From the NCBI RefSeq assembly GCF_025399835.1, contig NZ_JAODVR010000001.1, positions 3,348,001 to 3,412,000 of the forward strand: DNA of 64,000 nucleotides, written 5' to 3'. Below the pieces are notes generated by a model, which searched no databases, had not been told where the DNA came from, and saw nothing but the letters and a program-made list of their open reading frames with translations. The DNA is from Haloarchaeobius sp. HME9146 (GTDB lineage: Archaea > Halobacteriota > Halobacteria > Halobacteriales > Natrialbaceae). The position numbers and the translations under genes are program-made. Of the stretch, positions 42,172-49,061 are shown one piece after another. Every line of letters starts with the position of its first letter. The first letter of the stretch is position 1.

Positions 42172-45100
42172 ATGGCACGGAGTGAAGGGTCTGGCACGGA
42201 CCCTGCGGCTGACAGACGGAGTTCTTTCGACTACCGGAGCGACGAGGTAGCCGAGACACCGCTCCAGGCAACGCTCGACGACCGCATCGATGGGGAGGTG
42301 CGGTTCGACACGTACTCGCGCCAGCTGTACGCGACCGACGCCAGTATCTACGAGAAGACGCCCATCGGCGTGGTGTTCCCGCAGTCGACCGACGACGTGG
42401 CTGCCGTCGTGTCGCACTGCGCGGACGAGGGCATCCCGGTCCTCCCGCGAGGGGGCGGGACCTCGCTCGCCGGGCAGACGGTGAACGAGGCGGTCGTCCT
42501 CGACTTCTCGCGCTACATGGACGGCGTGGTGTCGGTCGACCCCGACGGGCAGACCGCCCGCGCCCAGCCCGGCGTCAAGCTCGGCCGACTGAACACGGAA
42601 CTCGCCGAGCACGACCTGAAGTTCGCGCCGGACCCGGCGTGGGGCGACAAGTCGGTGCTCGGCGGGGCCATCGGCAACAACTCGACCGGCGCACACTCGC
42701 TGAAGTACGGCAAGACCGACGCCTACGTCGAGTCCTGCGAGGTCGTCCTCGCCGACGGGACGGTCACGGAGTTCGAGGACGTCCCGGTGGACGACCTCGA
42801 CGAGTACGCCGACCCGGACGGTGACCTCGAGGAACGCATCTACGCCGAGGTCCAGCGCGTCCTCGAGGAAGAGGCCGACGAGATTCGTGAGAAGTTCCCC
42901 AAGCTGAAACGGAACGTCTCGGGGTACAACCTGAACTACCTGCTCGACCAGGCCGAGGAGGAGGGCGTCGTCAACCTCTCGAAGCTGCTGGCCGGGAGCG
43001 AGGGCACCCTCGCGGTCGTCACCGAGGCCGAGGTCTCGCTCGAACCCGTCCCGGAGACGACGGCGCTGACCATGCTGTGTTACGACGACCTCGTCGCCGC
43101 GATGGACGACCTGCCGGCCATCCTCGAACACGACGCGGCCGCGGTCGAGCTCGTCGACGACGTGTTGCTCGACCTCGCCCGCGAGCGCCCCGAGTTCGAG
43201 CAGGTCGCCGACCAGCTGCCCGCGGGGACCGAGGCGACCCTGCTCGTCGAGTTCTACGCCGACGACGAGGACCACGGCCGCGAGCAGGTTGCGGCCCTGC
43301 TCGCCGACCGCCTGGACGACTACGAGCCCGAAGGCGAGGCGACCGACGGCGGCGAGGCCGTCAGCGTCGACCAGCCCGCCCGGGCGTTCGACGCGCTGGA
43401 GGCCTACGACCCCGAGCAGATGGCGAAGATCTGGAAGCTGCGCAAGTCCGGCCTCCCGATTCTGCTCTCCCGCACGGGCGACGAGAAGCACATCGCGTTC
43501 ATCGAGGACACCGCCATCCCGCCGGAGAACCTCGGTGCCTACGTCGCCGACTTCCAGGACATCCTCGACGAGCACGACACCTTCGCCAGCTTCTACGCCC
43601 ACGCCGGCCCCGGCGTGCTCCACATCCGCCCGCTGGTGAACACGAAGTCGGTCGAGGGCGTCCAGACGATGTACGACATCGCCGACGAGGTGACCGACCT
43701 GGTGGTGAAGTACGACGGCTCTGTCTCGGGCGAACACGGTGACGGCCGTGCCCGCACCGAGTGGAACAAGAAACTGTACGGCGAGCACCTCTGGGGCGTG
43801 TTCCGCGACCTCAAGAGCGCGTTCGACCCGGACTGGCTGTTGAACCCGGGCCAGGTGTGTGGCGACGTGGACATGACCGAGAACCTGCGCTCGGGTCCCG
43901 ACTACGAGTTCGACCTCGGCTTCGACCCCGAACTCACCTGGGACAACGAGAACGGGATGCAGGGCATGGTCGAACTCTGTCACGGCTGTGGCGGCTGCCG
44001 GGGCGACCAGGACACGACCGGTGGCGTGATGTGTCCGACCTACCGCGCCTCGGGCGAGGAGATCACGGCCACCCGCGGCCGGGCGAACATGCTCCGGCAG
44101 GCGATGAGCGGTGACCTGAGCCAGGAGGAGCAGTTCTCCGACGAGTTCAAACACGAGGTACTCGACCTCTGTATCGGCTGCAAGGGCTGCAAGAACGACT
44201 GCCCCAGCGGGGTGGACCTCGCGAAGCTCAAGGTCGAGGTCGAACACGAACGCCAGCAACGCGAGGGCGTCCCCCTGCGGAACCGCCTCTTCGCGAACAT
44301 CCACGAGCTCTCGAAGCTCGGGAGCATGACCGCCCCCATCGCGAACTGGATGGCCGACTTCGGCCCCGCCCGCAAGCTCGGCGAGAAGCTGGTCGGTATC
44401 TCCGCGGACCGCACCCTCCCGACGTTCCACCGCGAGACGTTCCGTGACTGGTTCGAGTCCCGTGGTGGGTCGACGGTGCCGAAGTCGACGGCGACCCGCA
44501 CGGTCCTGCTGTTCCCCGACACCCACACCAACTTCAACGACCCCGAGTCCGGCAAGGCCGCCGTCAGGGTACTCGAAGCCGCGGGCGTCCACGTCGACGT
44601 CCCCGACCTCGGCGACACCGGCCGCCCGGCGCACTCGAAGGGCGTCCTCGACAAGGCACAGGAGGCGGCCCGCGAGAACGTCGCATCGCTCGCCCCGAAG
44701 GTCCGCAAGGGCTGGGACGTGGTGCTGGTCGAGCCCTCGAACGCGGTGATGTTCCAGTCGGACTACCTCGACCTGCTCTCGGGCGAGTCGGTCGAACAGG
44801 TCGCCGAGAACACCTACGGCGTGTGTGAGTACCTCGATTCGTTCGGTCTCGACGAGTCCATCGACTTCGTGGCCCCGGACGAGTCGCTGGCCTACCACGG
44901 CCACTGCCACCAGAAGGCGACCCAGAAGGACCACCACGCGGTGGGCGTCCTCCGCCGGGCCGGCTACGCGGTCGACCCGCTGGACTCCACCTGCTGTGGG
45001 ATGGCCGGGAGCTTCGGCTACGAGGCCGAACACCGCGGCATGACCGAGGCCATCGCGAACATCCTCTACGACCAGATAGACGCCAGCGAGGCCGAGCAGA

Positions 45101-45219
45101 TCGTCGCCCCCGGCGCGTCCTGCCGGACCCAGCTGGAGGACCGCGACACGCTGGGCGACGCGGCCGAGAGCGAGGAACCGCCGACGCCCATCCAGCTCGT
45201 CGAGCAGGCACTGGCCTGA
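42172..45219 (+). CDS. FAD/Fe-S D-2-hydroxyacid dehydrogenase (Dld/GlcD type)
   Basis: 1015-residue fusion. Residues 1-540 hold a PCMH-type FAD domain (VLPRGGGTSLAGQTVNE, GAIGNNSTGAHSLKYGKT) and the FAD-oxidase C domain (GEHGDGRARTEW). Then come ferredoxin-like clusters CHGCGGC (Cys603) and CIGCKGCKNDCP (Cys667), and finally a CCG domain (HCHQKATQ, STCCGMAGSFGYEAEH). Electrons probably pass from D-lactate or glycolate to the quinone pool. No signal peptide is apparent. The promoter lies near 42141. The exact substrate is unresolved. Confidence 0.9.
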   Translation: MARSEGSGTDPAADRRSSFDYRSDEVAETPLQATLDDRIDGEVRFDTYSRQLYATDASIYEKTPIGVVFPQSTDDVAAVVSHCADEGIPVLPRGGGTSLAGQTVNEAVVLDFSRYMDGVVSVDPDGQTARAQPGVKLGRLNTELAEHDLKFAPDPAWGDKSVLGGAIGNNSTGAHSLKYGKTDAYVESCEVVLADGTVTEFEDVPVDDLDEYADPDGDLEERIYAEVQRVLEEEADEIREKFPKLKRNVSGYNLNYLLDQAEEEGVVNLSKLLAGSEGTLAVVTEAEVSLEPVPETTALTMLCYDDLVAAMDDLPAILEHDAAAVELVDDVLLDLARERPEFEQVADQLPAGTEATLLVEFYADDEDHGREQVAALLADRLDDYEPEGEATDGGEAVSVDQPARAFDALEAYDPEQMAKIWKLRKSGLPILLSRTGDEKHIAFIEDTAIPPENLGAYVADFQDILDEHDTFASFYAHAGPGVLHIRPLVNTKSVEGVQTMYDIADEVTDLVVKYDGSVSGEHGDGRARTEWNKKLYGEHLWGVFRDLKSAFDPDWLLNPGQVCGDVDMTENLRSGPDYEFDLGFDPELTWDNENGMQGMVELCHGCGGCRGDQDTTGGVMCPTYRASGEEITATRGRANMLRQAMSGDLSQEEQFSDEFKHEVLDLCIGCKGCKNDCPSGVDLAKLKVEVEHERQQREGVPLRNRLFANIHELSKLGSMTAPIANWMADFGPARKLGEKLVGISADRTLPTFHRETFRDWFESRGGSTVPKSTATRTVLLFPDTHTNFNDPESGKAAVRVLEAAGVHVDVPDLGDTGRPAHSKGVLDKAQEAARENVASLAPKVRKGWDVVLVEPSNAVMFQSDYLDLLSGESVEQVAENTYGVCEYLDSFGLDESIDFVAPDESLAYHGHCHQKATQKDHHAVGVLRRAGYAVDPLDSTCCGMAGSFGYEAEHRGMTEAIANILYDQIDASEAEQIVAPGASCRTQLEDRDTLGDAAESEEPPTPIQLVEQALA

Positions 45220-45224
45220 GATAG

Positions 45225-45263
45225 CGGTCCGGGAGGACCGACGATAGCGGTCCGACAGGACCG
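45225..45263. terminator. Two tandem hairpins between convergent genes
   Basis: CGGTCC-GGGA-GGACCG (45225-45240) and CGGTCC-GACA-GGACCG (45248-45263), identical 6-bp stems at a 23-bp period with GATAG before each. They occupy most of the 46-bp gap between the FAD/Fe-S gene and the convergent operon. No U-tract follows, so termination is a guess; a repeat-type processing signal is the alternative. Confidence 0.4.
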
Positions 45264-45265
45264 AC

Positions 45266-45742
45266 CTACCGGTCGACGAGGAACCGGCGCAGGCTCTCGC
45301 GCGGGCTGAACCCGACACCCTCGACGACCGTGATATCGAATCCCTTCTCGTCGGCGAGGTCGGCCAGCACGTCCCGGAGCGACGCCACCTCGACCGGGGC
45401 GTGGATACGGTAGCCGTAGGGCGGTCCGTCACCGGTGTCGATGGCGAGCTTCGGCCGGCCGAAGCGCCCACCGTCGTACAGCCGGACCGACTCGATATCC
45501 TCGTAGGAGAGCGAGACGTGTCGCTCGGCATGGTCGAGGACAGCAGTGGGACCCTCGTCGGCACACCGCTGGGCCATCTCCCGGGCACGTTTCCGGTGCC
45601 CGCCCGTGACCAGCCCGAACATGGGCGTCACGGTCGCGTACTCGCCGATCTCCACCGAGTCGTCGGTGAACAGCACGTCGGCGATTCGCAGCGGCGTCGT
45701 GCCGGCCATGCAGTGGTGGACGTGGACGTGGACGGTGGTCAT
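45266..45742 (-). CDS. His-rich N-terminal protein of the Nramp-like operon
   Basis: 158 residues, starting MTTVHVHVHHCMAG, a run of four His and a Cys in the first twelve residues that could bind metal. The rest is soluble, alpha/beta, with no family I recognise; a conserved-looking GFGRPKLAIDTGDGPPYGYRI-type segment (RFGRPKLAIDTGDGPP) follows. It overlaps the gene upstream by 4 bp (ATGA type), so it is the third, translationally coupled gene of the Nramp-like operon. A metallochaperone or sensor role is inference. Confidence 0.75.
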   Translation of the reverse strand: MTTVHVHVHHCMAGTTPLRIADVLFTDDSVEIGEYATVTPMFGLVTGGHRKRAREMAQRCADEGPTAVLDHAERHVSLSYEDIESVRLYDGGRFGRPKLAIDTGDGPPYGYRIHAPVEVASLRDVLADLADEKGFDITVVEGVGFSPRESLRRFLVDR

Positions 45743-46104
45743 CGGCCCTCACCCGCAACCGACCGGCGGAGGACGAGCGCGCCGCCGGCGACGAACAGCG
45801 CCCCGGCGACCTGGTTCCCGGTGAGGACGGCGTAGCCACCCGCACCCATTCCGACGAGTCCGGCGAGGAAGAGCACGCGCGAGCCGGTCGTCTGCAGGCC
45901 GGTCGCTCCCTCGCCGACGTAGGACTCGGCGGCGTAGGTGCAGACCATCACCGCGAGTGCGACGGCGACGATGGGCGTCCGGACGGGTTCACCGAGCCCC
46001 CGGGCGAGGACGATAGCGACGAGACCGGCGAGGTAGAGCACGAGTCGGGCCCGGGTGAGCTGGTGGGCGACCCGGTCGAATCGCCCGCCTGCCGTCGCCG
46101 ACAT
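45739..46104 (-). CDS. Membrane protein of the Nramp-like operon
   Basis: 121 residues from MSATAGGRFDRVA, with four hydrophobic helices (27-45, 50-68, 77-95, 98-112) and small loops. Gap to the transporter gene upstream is 2 bp and it overlaps the downstream gene by 4 bp. No family signature. It probably assists the transporter or anchors the downstream soluble protein; this is inferred from the operon only. Confidence 0.75.
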   Translation of the reverse strand: MSATAGGRFDRVAHQLTRARLVLYLAGLVAIVLARGLGEPVRTPIVAVALAVMVCTYAAESYVGEGATGLQTTGSRVLFLAGLVGMGAGGYAVLTGNQVAGALFVAGGALVLRRSVAGEGR

Positions 46105-46106
46105 CG

Positions 46107-47858
46107 TCACGAGAACAGCCCGTCCGCCTCCCCGGCGTTCTCGACGGTCTCCTCGGCGCGCCACTTCGCCTTGGCCGACGCCGACATCACGTACACCTGG
46201 GTGATGGCGAGCACGACGAACAGCGCCAGCCCGCCGGGGGCACTGCCGGTCACGCCGATGGTCACCCGGAACACCGAGAGGCCGAGCAACTGCTCGAAGG
46301 TGTTGCCCACGAGCAGCACCGAGAAGTACCCGAAGAAGGCGGTCGCCCACCACATCGCGATGATGCGCGGCCAGCCCGGCTGGGTGTGTTCGGGCAGTCG
46401 CCGGGTGTTGATGAGCAGCGTGAGCGCGGTGTACGGCCACATCATCGCCCCGGACATCGCAGCCGCCGTCAGCAGCAGGCCGAACGGCTGTTCGATGGGG
46501 ATCGGGAGCGTGAGGATGAGGATGCCCCAGCCGGCGAACGCGGTGAGCAGGTACCAGAAGATGCGCGGGAGGCTCCAGCCGCGTTCCCGACCGACCGACT
46601 CGTAGATGACGTCGGCGCTGTTGCGGACGACGGACTCCACGATGGCGTACTCCGTCGTGAACAGGGCGAGGAAGAGGACGCCGTACAGGAGCGCCCCCGC
46701 CAGCGGTGGGAGGTTCGGTGCGACACCGGTGAGCCACATCTCCACGCCGCCGGCGTCCGTCGCCGTCACGTAGGTCGCCGCGATGGCCATCATCGCCGTC
46801 GCGGTCACCAGCACGCCGAGGACGAACGTCACGAGGTGTTCGAGTTGGGCGAGTCGCCACCAGCCGCGCCACCGGCGCATGTTCTCGACGGTCGCCTCGA
46901 AGGAGAAGCCGTCGCGGTGGATTATTTCCGGTTCGTCGCCGACGATGGGGTTGAGCACGCGGCCCTGGTAGCGGCCCATACCGTACCCCTTCTCGCGGAC
47001 CCACAGCGACTGGGAGAGGTTGAGATAGCCGCCTGCGCCCGCGTACGCGAGGCCGCCGAGGAACACCGCGACGTCCTCGTCGGCCGGGAGCGTCCCGATG
47101 CTCACCGCGCCGAGCGGGATGTTCGTGAGTTCGCCCGGGTCGCCGACCAGGACGAACAGGCCCATCGCGCACAGGACCGACGAGGCGACGAGGACCGCGG
47201 TGACGCGTTCGACCACGTTGTACATCAGCGGTGTGAGCTGGTAGGAGCCCCAGATGAGCAGCATCAACAGGATGCCGTAGGCCTTCCAGCCGAGGAAGTC
47301 GTAGCCGAACAGCGTGAACGTGGATTCGATACCGAGGCCGGTCGCCCCGACCTTCGCGGCCGTCGCCGCCCACCCCGGCCAGCCGAAGCTGACGAACCCG
47401 AGTATCAGGAAGAGGATGGGCCAGCCCCGGTGGACGCGCTCGAACGCCCGGAAGATACTCTCGCCGGTCGCGAGCGTCCAGCGCTGTATCTCGGTGTTGA
47501 TGACGAAGTGCGTGAGGACGCCGACCCAGAACGCCCAGTAGATGCTCCAGCCGTTCTGGGCGACGAGCAGGGGCCAGAAGATGGTCTCCCCGCTCCCGAG
47601 CGAGGCCCCGAGCATGATGGCACTCGGGCCGAGGACGTGGGTCAGCTTCGGGACGCGAGGCAGGTCCACGAGCCGATACGAGTCGCCCTCACCCGGGTCC
47701 GGGTGTTCCTCGTCTTCGGGGGCGACCTCGAGATTGTCGTACGCGGTCGGGGCGTACGCGGAGGCCCGGTACTCGCGGCCCTCCTCCGGCGATGCGTACA
47801 CCTCCGGCTCCTCGTCGACGGCCGCATCTACAGCCTCTTGCTCACGTTCCATCGCCAT
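46107..47858 (-). CDS. Nramp-related transporter, divergent
   Basis: 583 residues. A 65-residue acidic cytoplasmic tail is followed by 11-12 membrane helices. The fold is recognisable from helix 1 (LGPSAIMLGASLGSGETIFWP), ..NTEIQRWTLATGESIF and EYAIVESVVR, which match Nramp family positions. However the helix-1 DPGN motif reads LGSGE and the helix-6 MPH motif reads AYAGAGG, so the usual Mn/Fe-binding residues are missing. Substrate is unknown, perhaps not a transition metal. It leads an operon with a membrane protein and a His-rich protein. Start at ATG 47858 or 47852. Confidence 0.85.
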   Translation of the reverse strand: MAMEREQEAVDAAVDEEPEVYASPEEGREYRASAYAPTAYDNLEVAPEDEEHPDPGEGDSYRLVDLPRVPKLTHVLGPSAIMLGASLGSGETIFWPLLVAQNGWSIYWAFWVGVLTHFVINTEIQRWTLATGESIFRAFERVHRGWPILFLILGFVSFGWPGWAATAAKVGATGLGIESTFTLFGYDFLGWKAYGILLMLLIWGSYQLTPLMYNVVERVTAVLVASSVLCAMGLFVLVGDPGELTNIPLGAVSIGTLPADEDVAVFLGGLAYAGAGGYLNLSQSLWVREKGYGMGRYQGRVLNPIVGDEPEIIHRDGFSFEATVENMRRWRGWWRLAQLEHLVTFVLGVLVTATAMMAIAATYVTATDAGGVEMWLTGVAPNLPPLAGALLYGVLFLALFTTEYAIVESVVRNSADVIYESVGRERGWSLPRIFWYLLTAFAGWGILILTLPIPIEQPFGLLLTAAAMSGAMMWPYTALTLLINTRRLPEHTQPGWPRIIAMWWATAFFGYFSVLLVGNTFEQLLGLSVFRVTIGVTGSAPGGLALFVVLAITQVYVMSASAKAKWRAEETVENAGEADGLFS

Positions 47859-47923
47859 CTGTCTGTTACCCGGTCCCGGCCGTGCCTACCCCCACGGGGA
47901 CCCTGCTACCACGTGCCGTGTCT

Positions 47924-47939
47924 ATCCAGTAGACTGGAT
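47924..47939. promoter_or_regulatory. Palindrome near the expected Nramp-operon start site
   Basis: ATCCAGT-AG-ACTGGAT, perfect 7-bp arms. With the TATA at 47948-47956 on the minus strand, transcription should begin near 47925, within this palindrome. Placement suits a repressor that blocks the start site. Confidence 0.5.
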
Positions 47940-47940
47940 G

Positions 47941-47965
47941 CCGACGGTTTATATCTATCCGTCGG
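47941..47965 (-). promoter_or_regulatory. TATA element enclosed by inverted repeats (Nramp operon)
   Basis: CCGACGG and CCGTCGG, perfect 7-bp arms, flank the AT-rich centre TTTATATCTAT that holds the minus-strand TATA (ATATAAA). The leader to the ATG at 47858 is about 65 nt, longer than for most genes here. Confidence 0.5.
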
Positions 47966-48003
47966 GAGCAGCGAATCTCCGGCCCGTGGCCGGAATCGTG
48001 GGG

Positions 48004-48642
48004 TCATCCCCCGAGGAAGTGCCAGATGTGCCCGCGCTCTTCCGGCGGGTCGACGCCCGGAAGTTGCTTGAGCGCCGGCTGGATGGCGTTCCACCAGCCG
48101 TCCGCGGTCTGGAACTCGGCCGGGTGTTCGGGGAAGACGTCCTGGAGGAAATCGCCCTTCTTCGCGCTCGGGTTCTCCGTGAGATAGTCGTAGGCGGCCA
48201 GCACCGCGTCCTGTCGTGCCTTCGCGGTGCTCCCCGTTCCGGGAATGTCGACGTCCTCGACCGCGCGCTGGACCGCTGGGGGGTACTCCGCCAGCGGGTC
48301 GTCGGCGGCGGGCTGTTCCGCTATAGAGTCTTGTCCGCGTGCACGCGTGCTCGTTTCGAGGGGCTCGTCGACAGCGTCGACCCGAAGCGGCCGCCACCAG
48401 ACCCGCCCCCGTGCACCGACCTTTCGCGTTTCGAGGTCGCCGCGCTCGACGAGTTCGTTGAGCTTGTTGTGGACGGTCCGGCGCGAGCAGTCCAGCTCTT
48501 CGAGTACGTCGCTCGCCGTGAGCGGGCGCGCCCGATCGTCCTGTTCCTCGAACACGTCGAGTGCGGCTTCGAGCGGGATGCGGTCGGAGAACTGGCCGTC
48601 GTCGTTCCGGTCCCGCTCCCGCGCGCCACCCTCGGATGCCAT
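48004..48642 (-). CDS. Winged-helix regulator next to the operator array
   Basis: 212 residues. The N-terminal half contains a winged-helix domain (PLTASDVLEELDCSRRTVHNKLNELVERGDLETRKVGARGRVWW). The C-terminal half, after a flexible acidic link, holds a helical segment (KARQDAVLAAYDYLTENPSAKKGDFLQDVFPEH) with the C-terminal HIWHFLGG. Family not certain. A TATA-like CTTATACG on the minus strand at 48665-48672 lies 27 bp upstream; the first of the six palindromic sites abuts it. Likely self-regulating. Sits upstream of the Nramp-like operon on the same strand. Confidence 0.85.
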   Translation of the reverse strand: MASEGGARERDRNDDGQFSDRIPLEAALDVFEEQDDRARPLTASDVLEELDCSRRTVHNKLNELVERGDLETRKVGARGRVWWRPLRVDAVDEPLETSTRARGQDSIAEQPAADDPLAEYPPAVQRAVEDVDIPGTGSTAKARQDAVLAAYDYLTENPSAKKGDFLQDVFPEHPAEFQTADGWWNAIQPALKQLPGVDPPEERGHIWHFLGG

Positions 48643-48664
48643 GCTATACCGTGGTGCATACCCC

Positions 48665-48672
48665 CGTATAAG
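48665..48672 (-). promoter_or_regulatory. TATA-like box of the winged-helix regulator gene
   Basis: CTTATACG on the minus strand, 27 bp before the ATG at 48642, with operator-like site 1 starting 5 bp further upstream, at the BRE position. Confidence 0.5.
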
Positions 48673-48676
48673 CCTT

Positions 48677-48861
48677 TACACACGAGTGAACTACCGTTGC
48701 AGTCGTGTGAAGCCGCCGTTACATACGTGTGAGTTCGACTCATGGTACCAGTGCACACGACTAAACGGTGCGTTTTCCATCCGGTCAGCCACGGTGATAA
48801 CCGACAAAATCGCAGTACGTGACCGTTTCAGTCGTGTGAACATTCGATTCAGTCGACTGAA
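48677..48861. repeat. Array of six palindromic operator-like sites
   Basis: Sites fit TNCA-N2-CG-N2-T(G/A)A: 48677-48690 (TACACACGAGTGAA), 48698-48711 (TGCAGTCGTGTGAA), 48720-48733 (TACATACGTGTGAG), 48752-48765 (TGCACACGACTAAA), 48827-48840 (TTCAGTCGTGTGAA), 48848-48861 (TTCAGTCGACTGAA, a perfect palindrome). Start-to-start distances are 21, 22, 32, 75 and 21 bp, close to multiples of the helical repeat. A dimeric regulator, perhaps the adjacent winged-helix protein, could bind all on one face. Confidence 0.65.
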
Positions 48862-49002
48862 TCCTCCGTCGAGCTCCTGGCGTCGCGTGCGAAGGACCAG
48901 AGTAATGGTCACAGAACAGACCAACCGAGCGACAGAGACACACAGAACAGCCATTTCAAGGCCCGAAACGCAAGAATAACGCCGTCTACCCCACACCTTA
49001 AA

Positions 49003-49020
49003 TAGTAATAACAATTACTA
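49003..49020. promoter_or_regulatory. Inverted repeat upstream of the livK promoter
   Basis: TAGTAAT-AACA-ATTACTA, perfect 7-bp arms, ending 13 bp before the TATA TTTATA. A binding site there could compete with or recruit TFB. Its AT-rich sequence stands out in this GC-rich region. Confidence 0.5.
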
Positions 49021-49033
49021 CTTGGGAAACCTA

Positions 49034-49039
49034 TTTATA
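49034..49039 (+). promoter_or_regulatory. TATA box of the livK operon
   Basis: TTTATA in CCTATTTATACC, 23-28 bp before the ATG at 49062; a strong, near-consensus haloarchaeal promoter. Confidence 0.6.
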
Positions 49040-49061
49040 CCCTTGTTCGTATGCTTGTTCC

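Larger units (their letters stand above)
48643..49061. other. Regulatory intergenic region, 419 bp
   Basis: Between the winged-helix regulator (left, minus) and livK (right, plus). It holds the regulator TATA (48665-48672), six palindromic sites (48677-48861), an AT-rich inverted repeat (49003-49020) and the livK TATA (49034-49039). Between 48862 and 49000 I see no further ordered element. Apparent ORFs here are not convincing. Confidence 0.7.

Noticed and set aside
42088-45588. 1166-residue minus-strand frame across the FAD/Fe-S gene
   Set aside because: Antisense shadow with Val/Leu/Gly/Arg-rich non-globular composition; the plus strand encodes ordered FAD and Fe-S motifs.
48691-49014. 107-residue minus-strand frame in the regulatory spacer
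   Set aside because: Its repeated GGFSRLNR/GGFTRLQR-type peptides only mirror the repeated operator sites; no promoter at the right distance and basic, Cys-rich composition unlike the neighbours.
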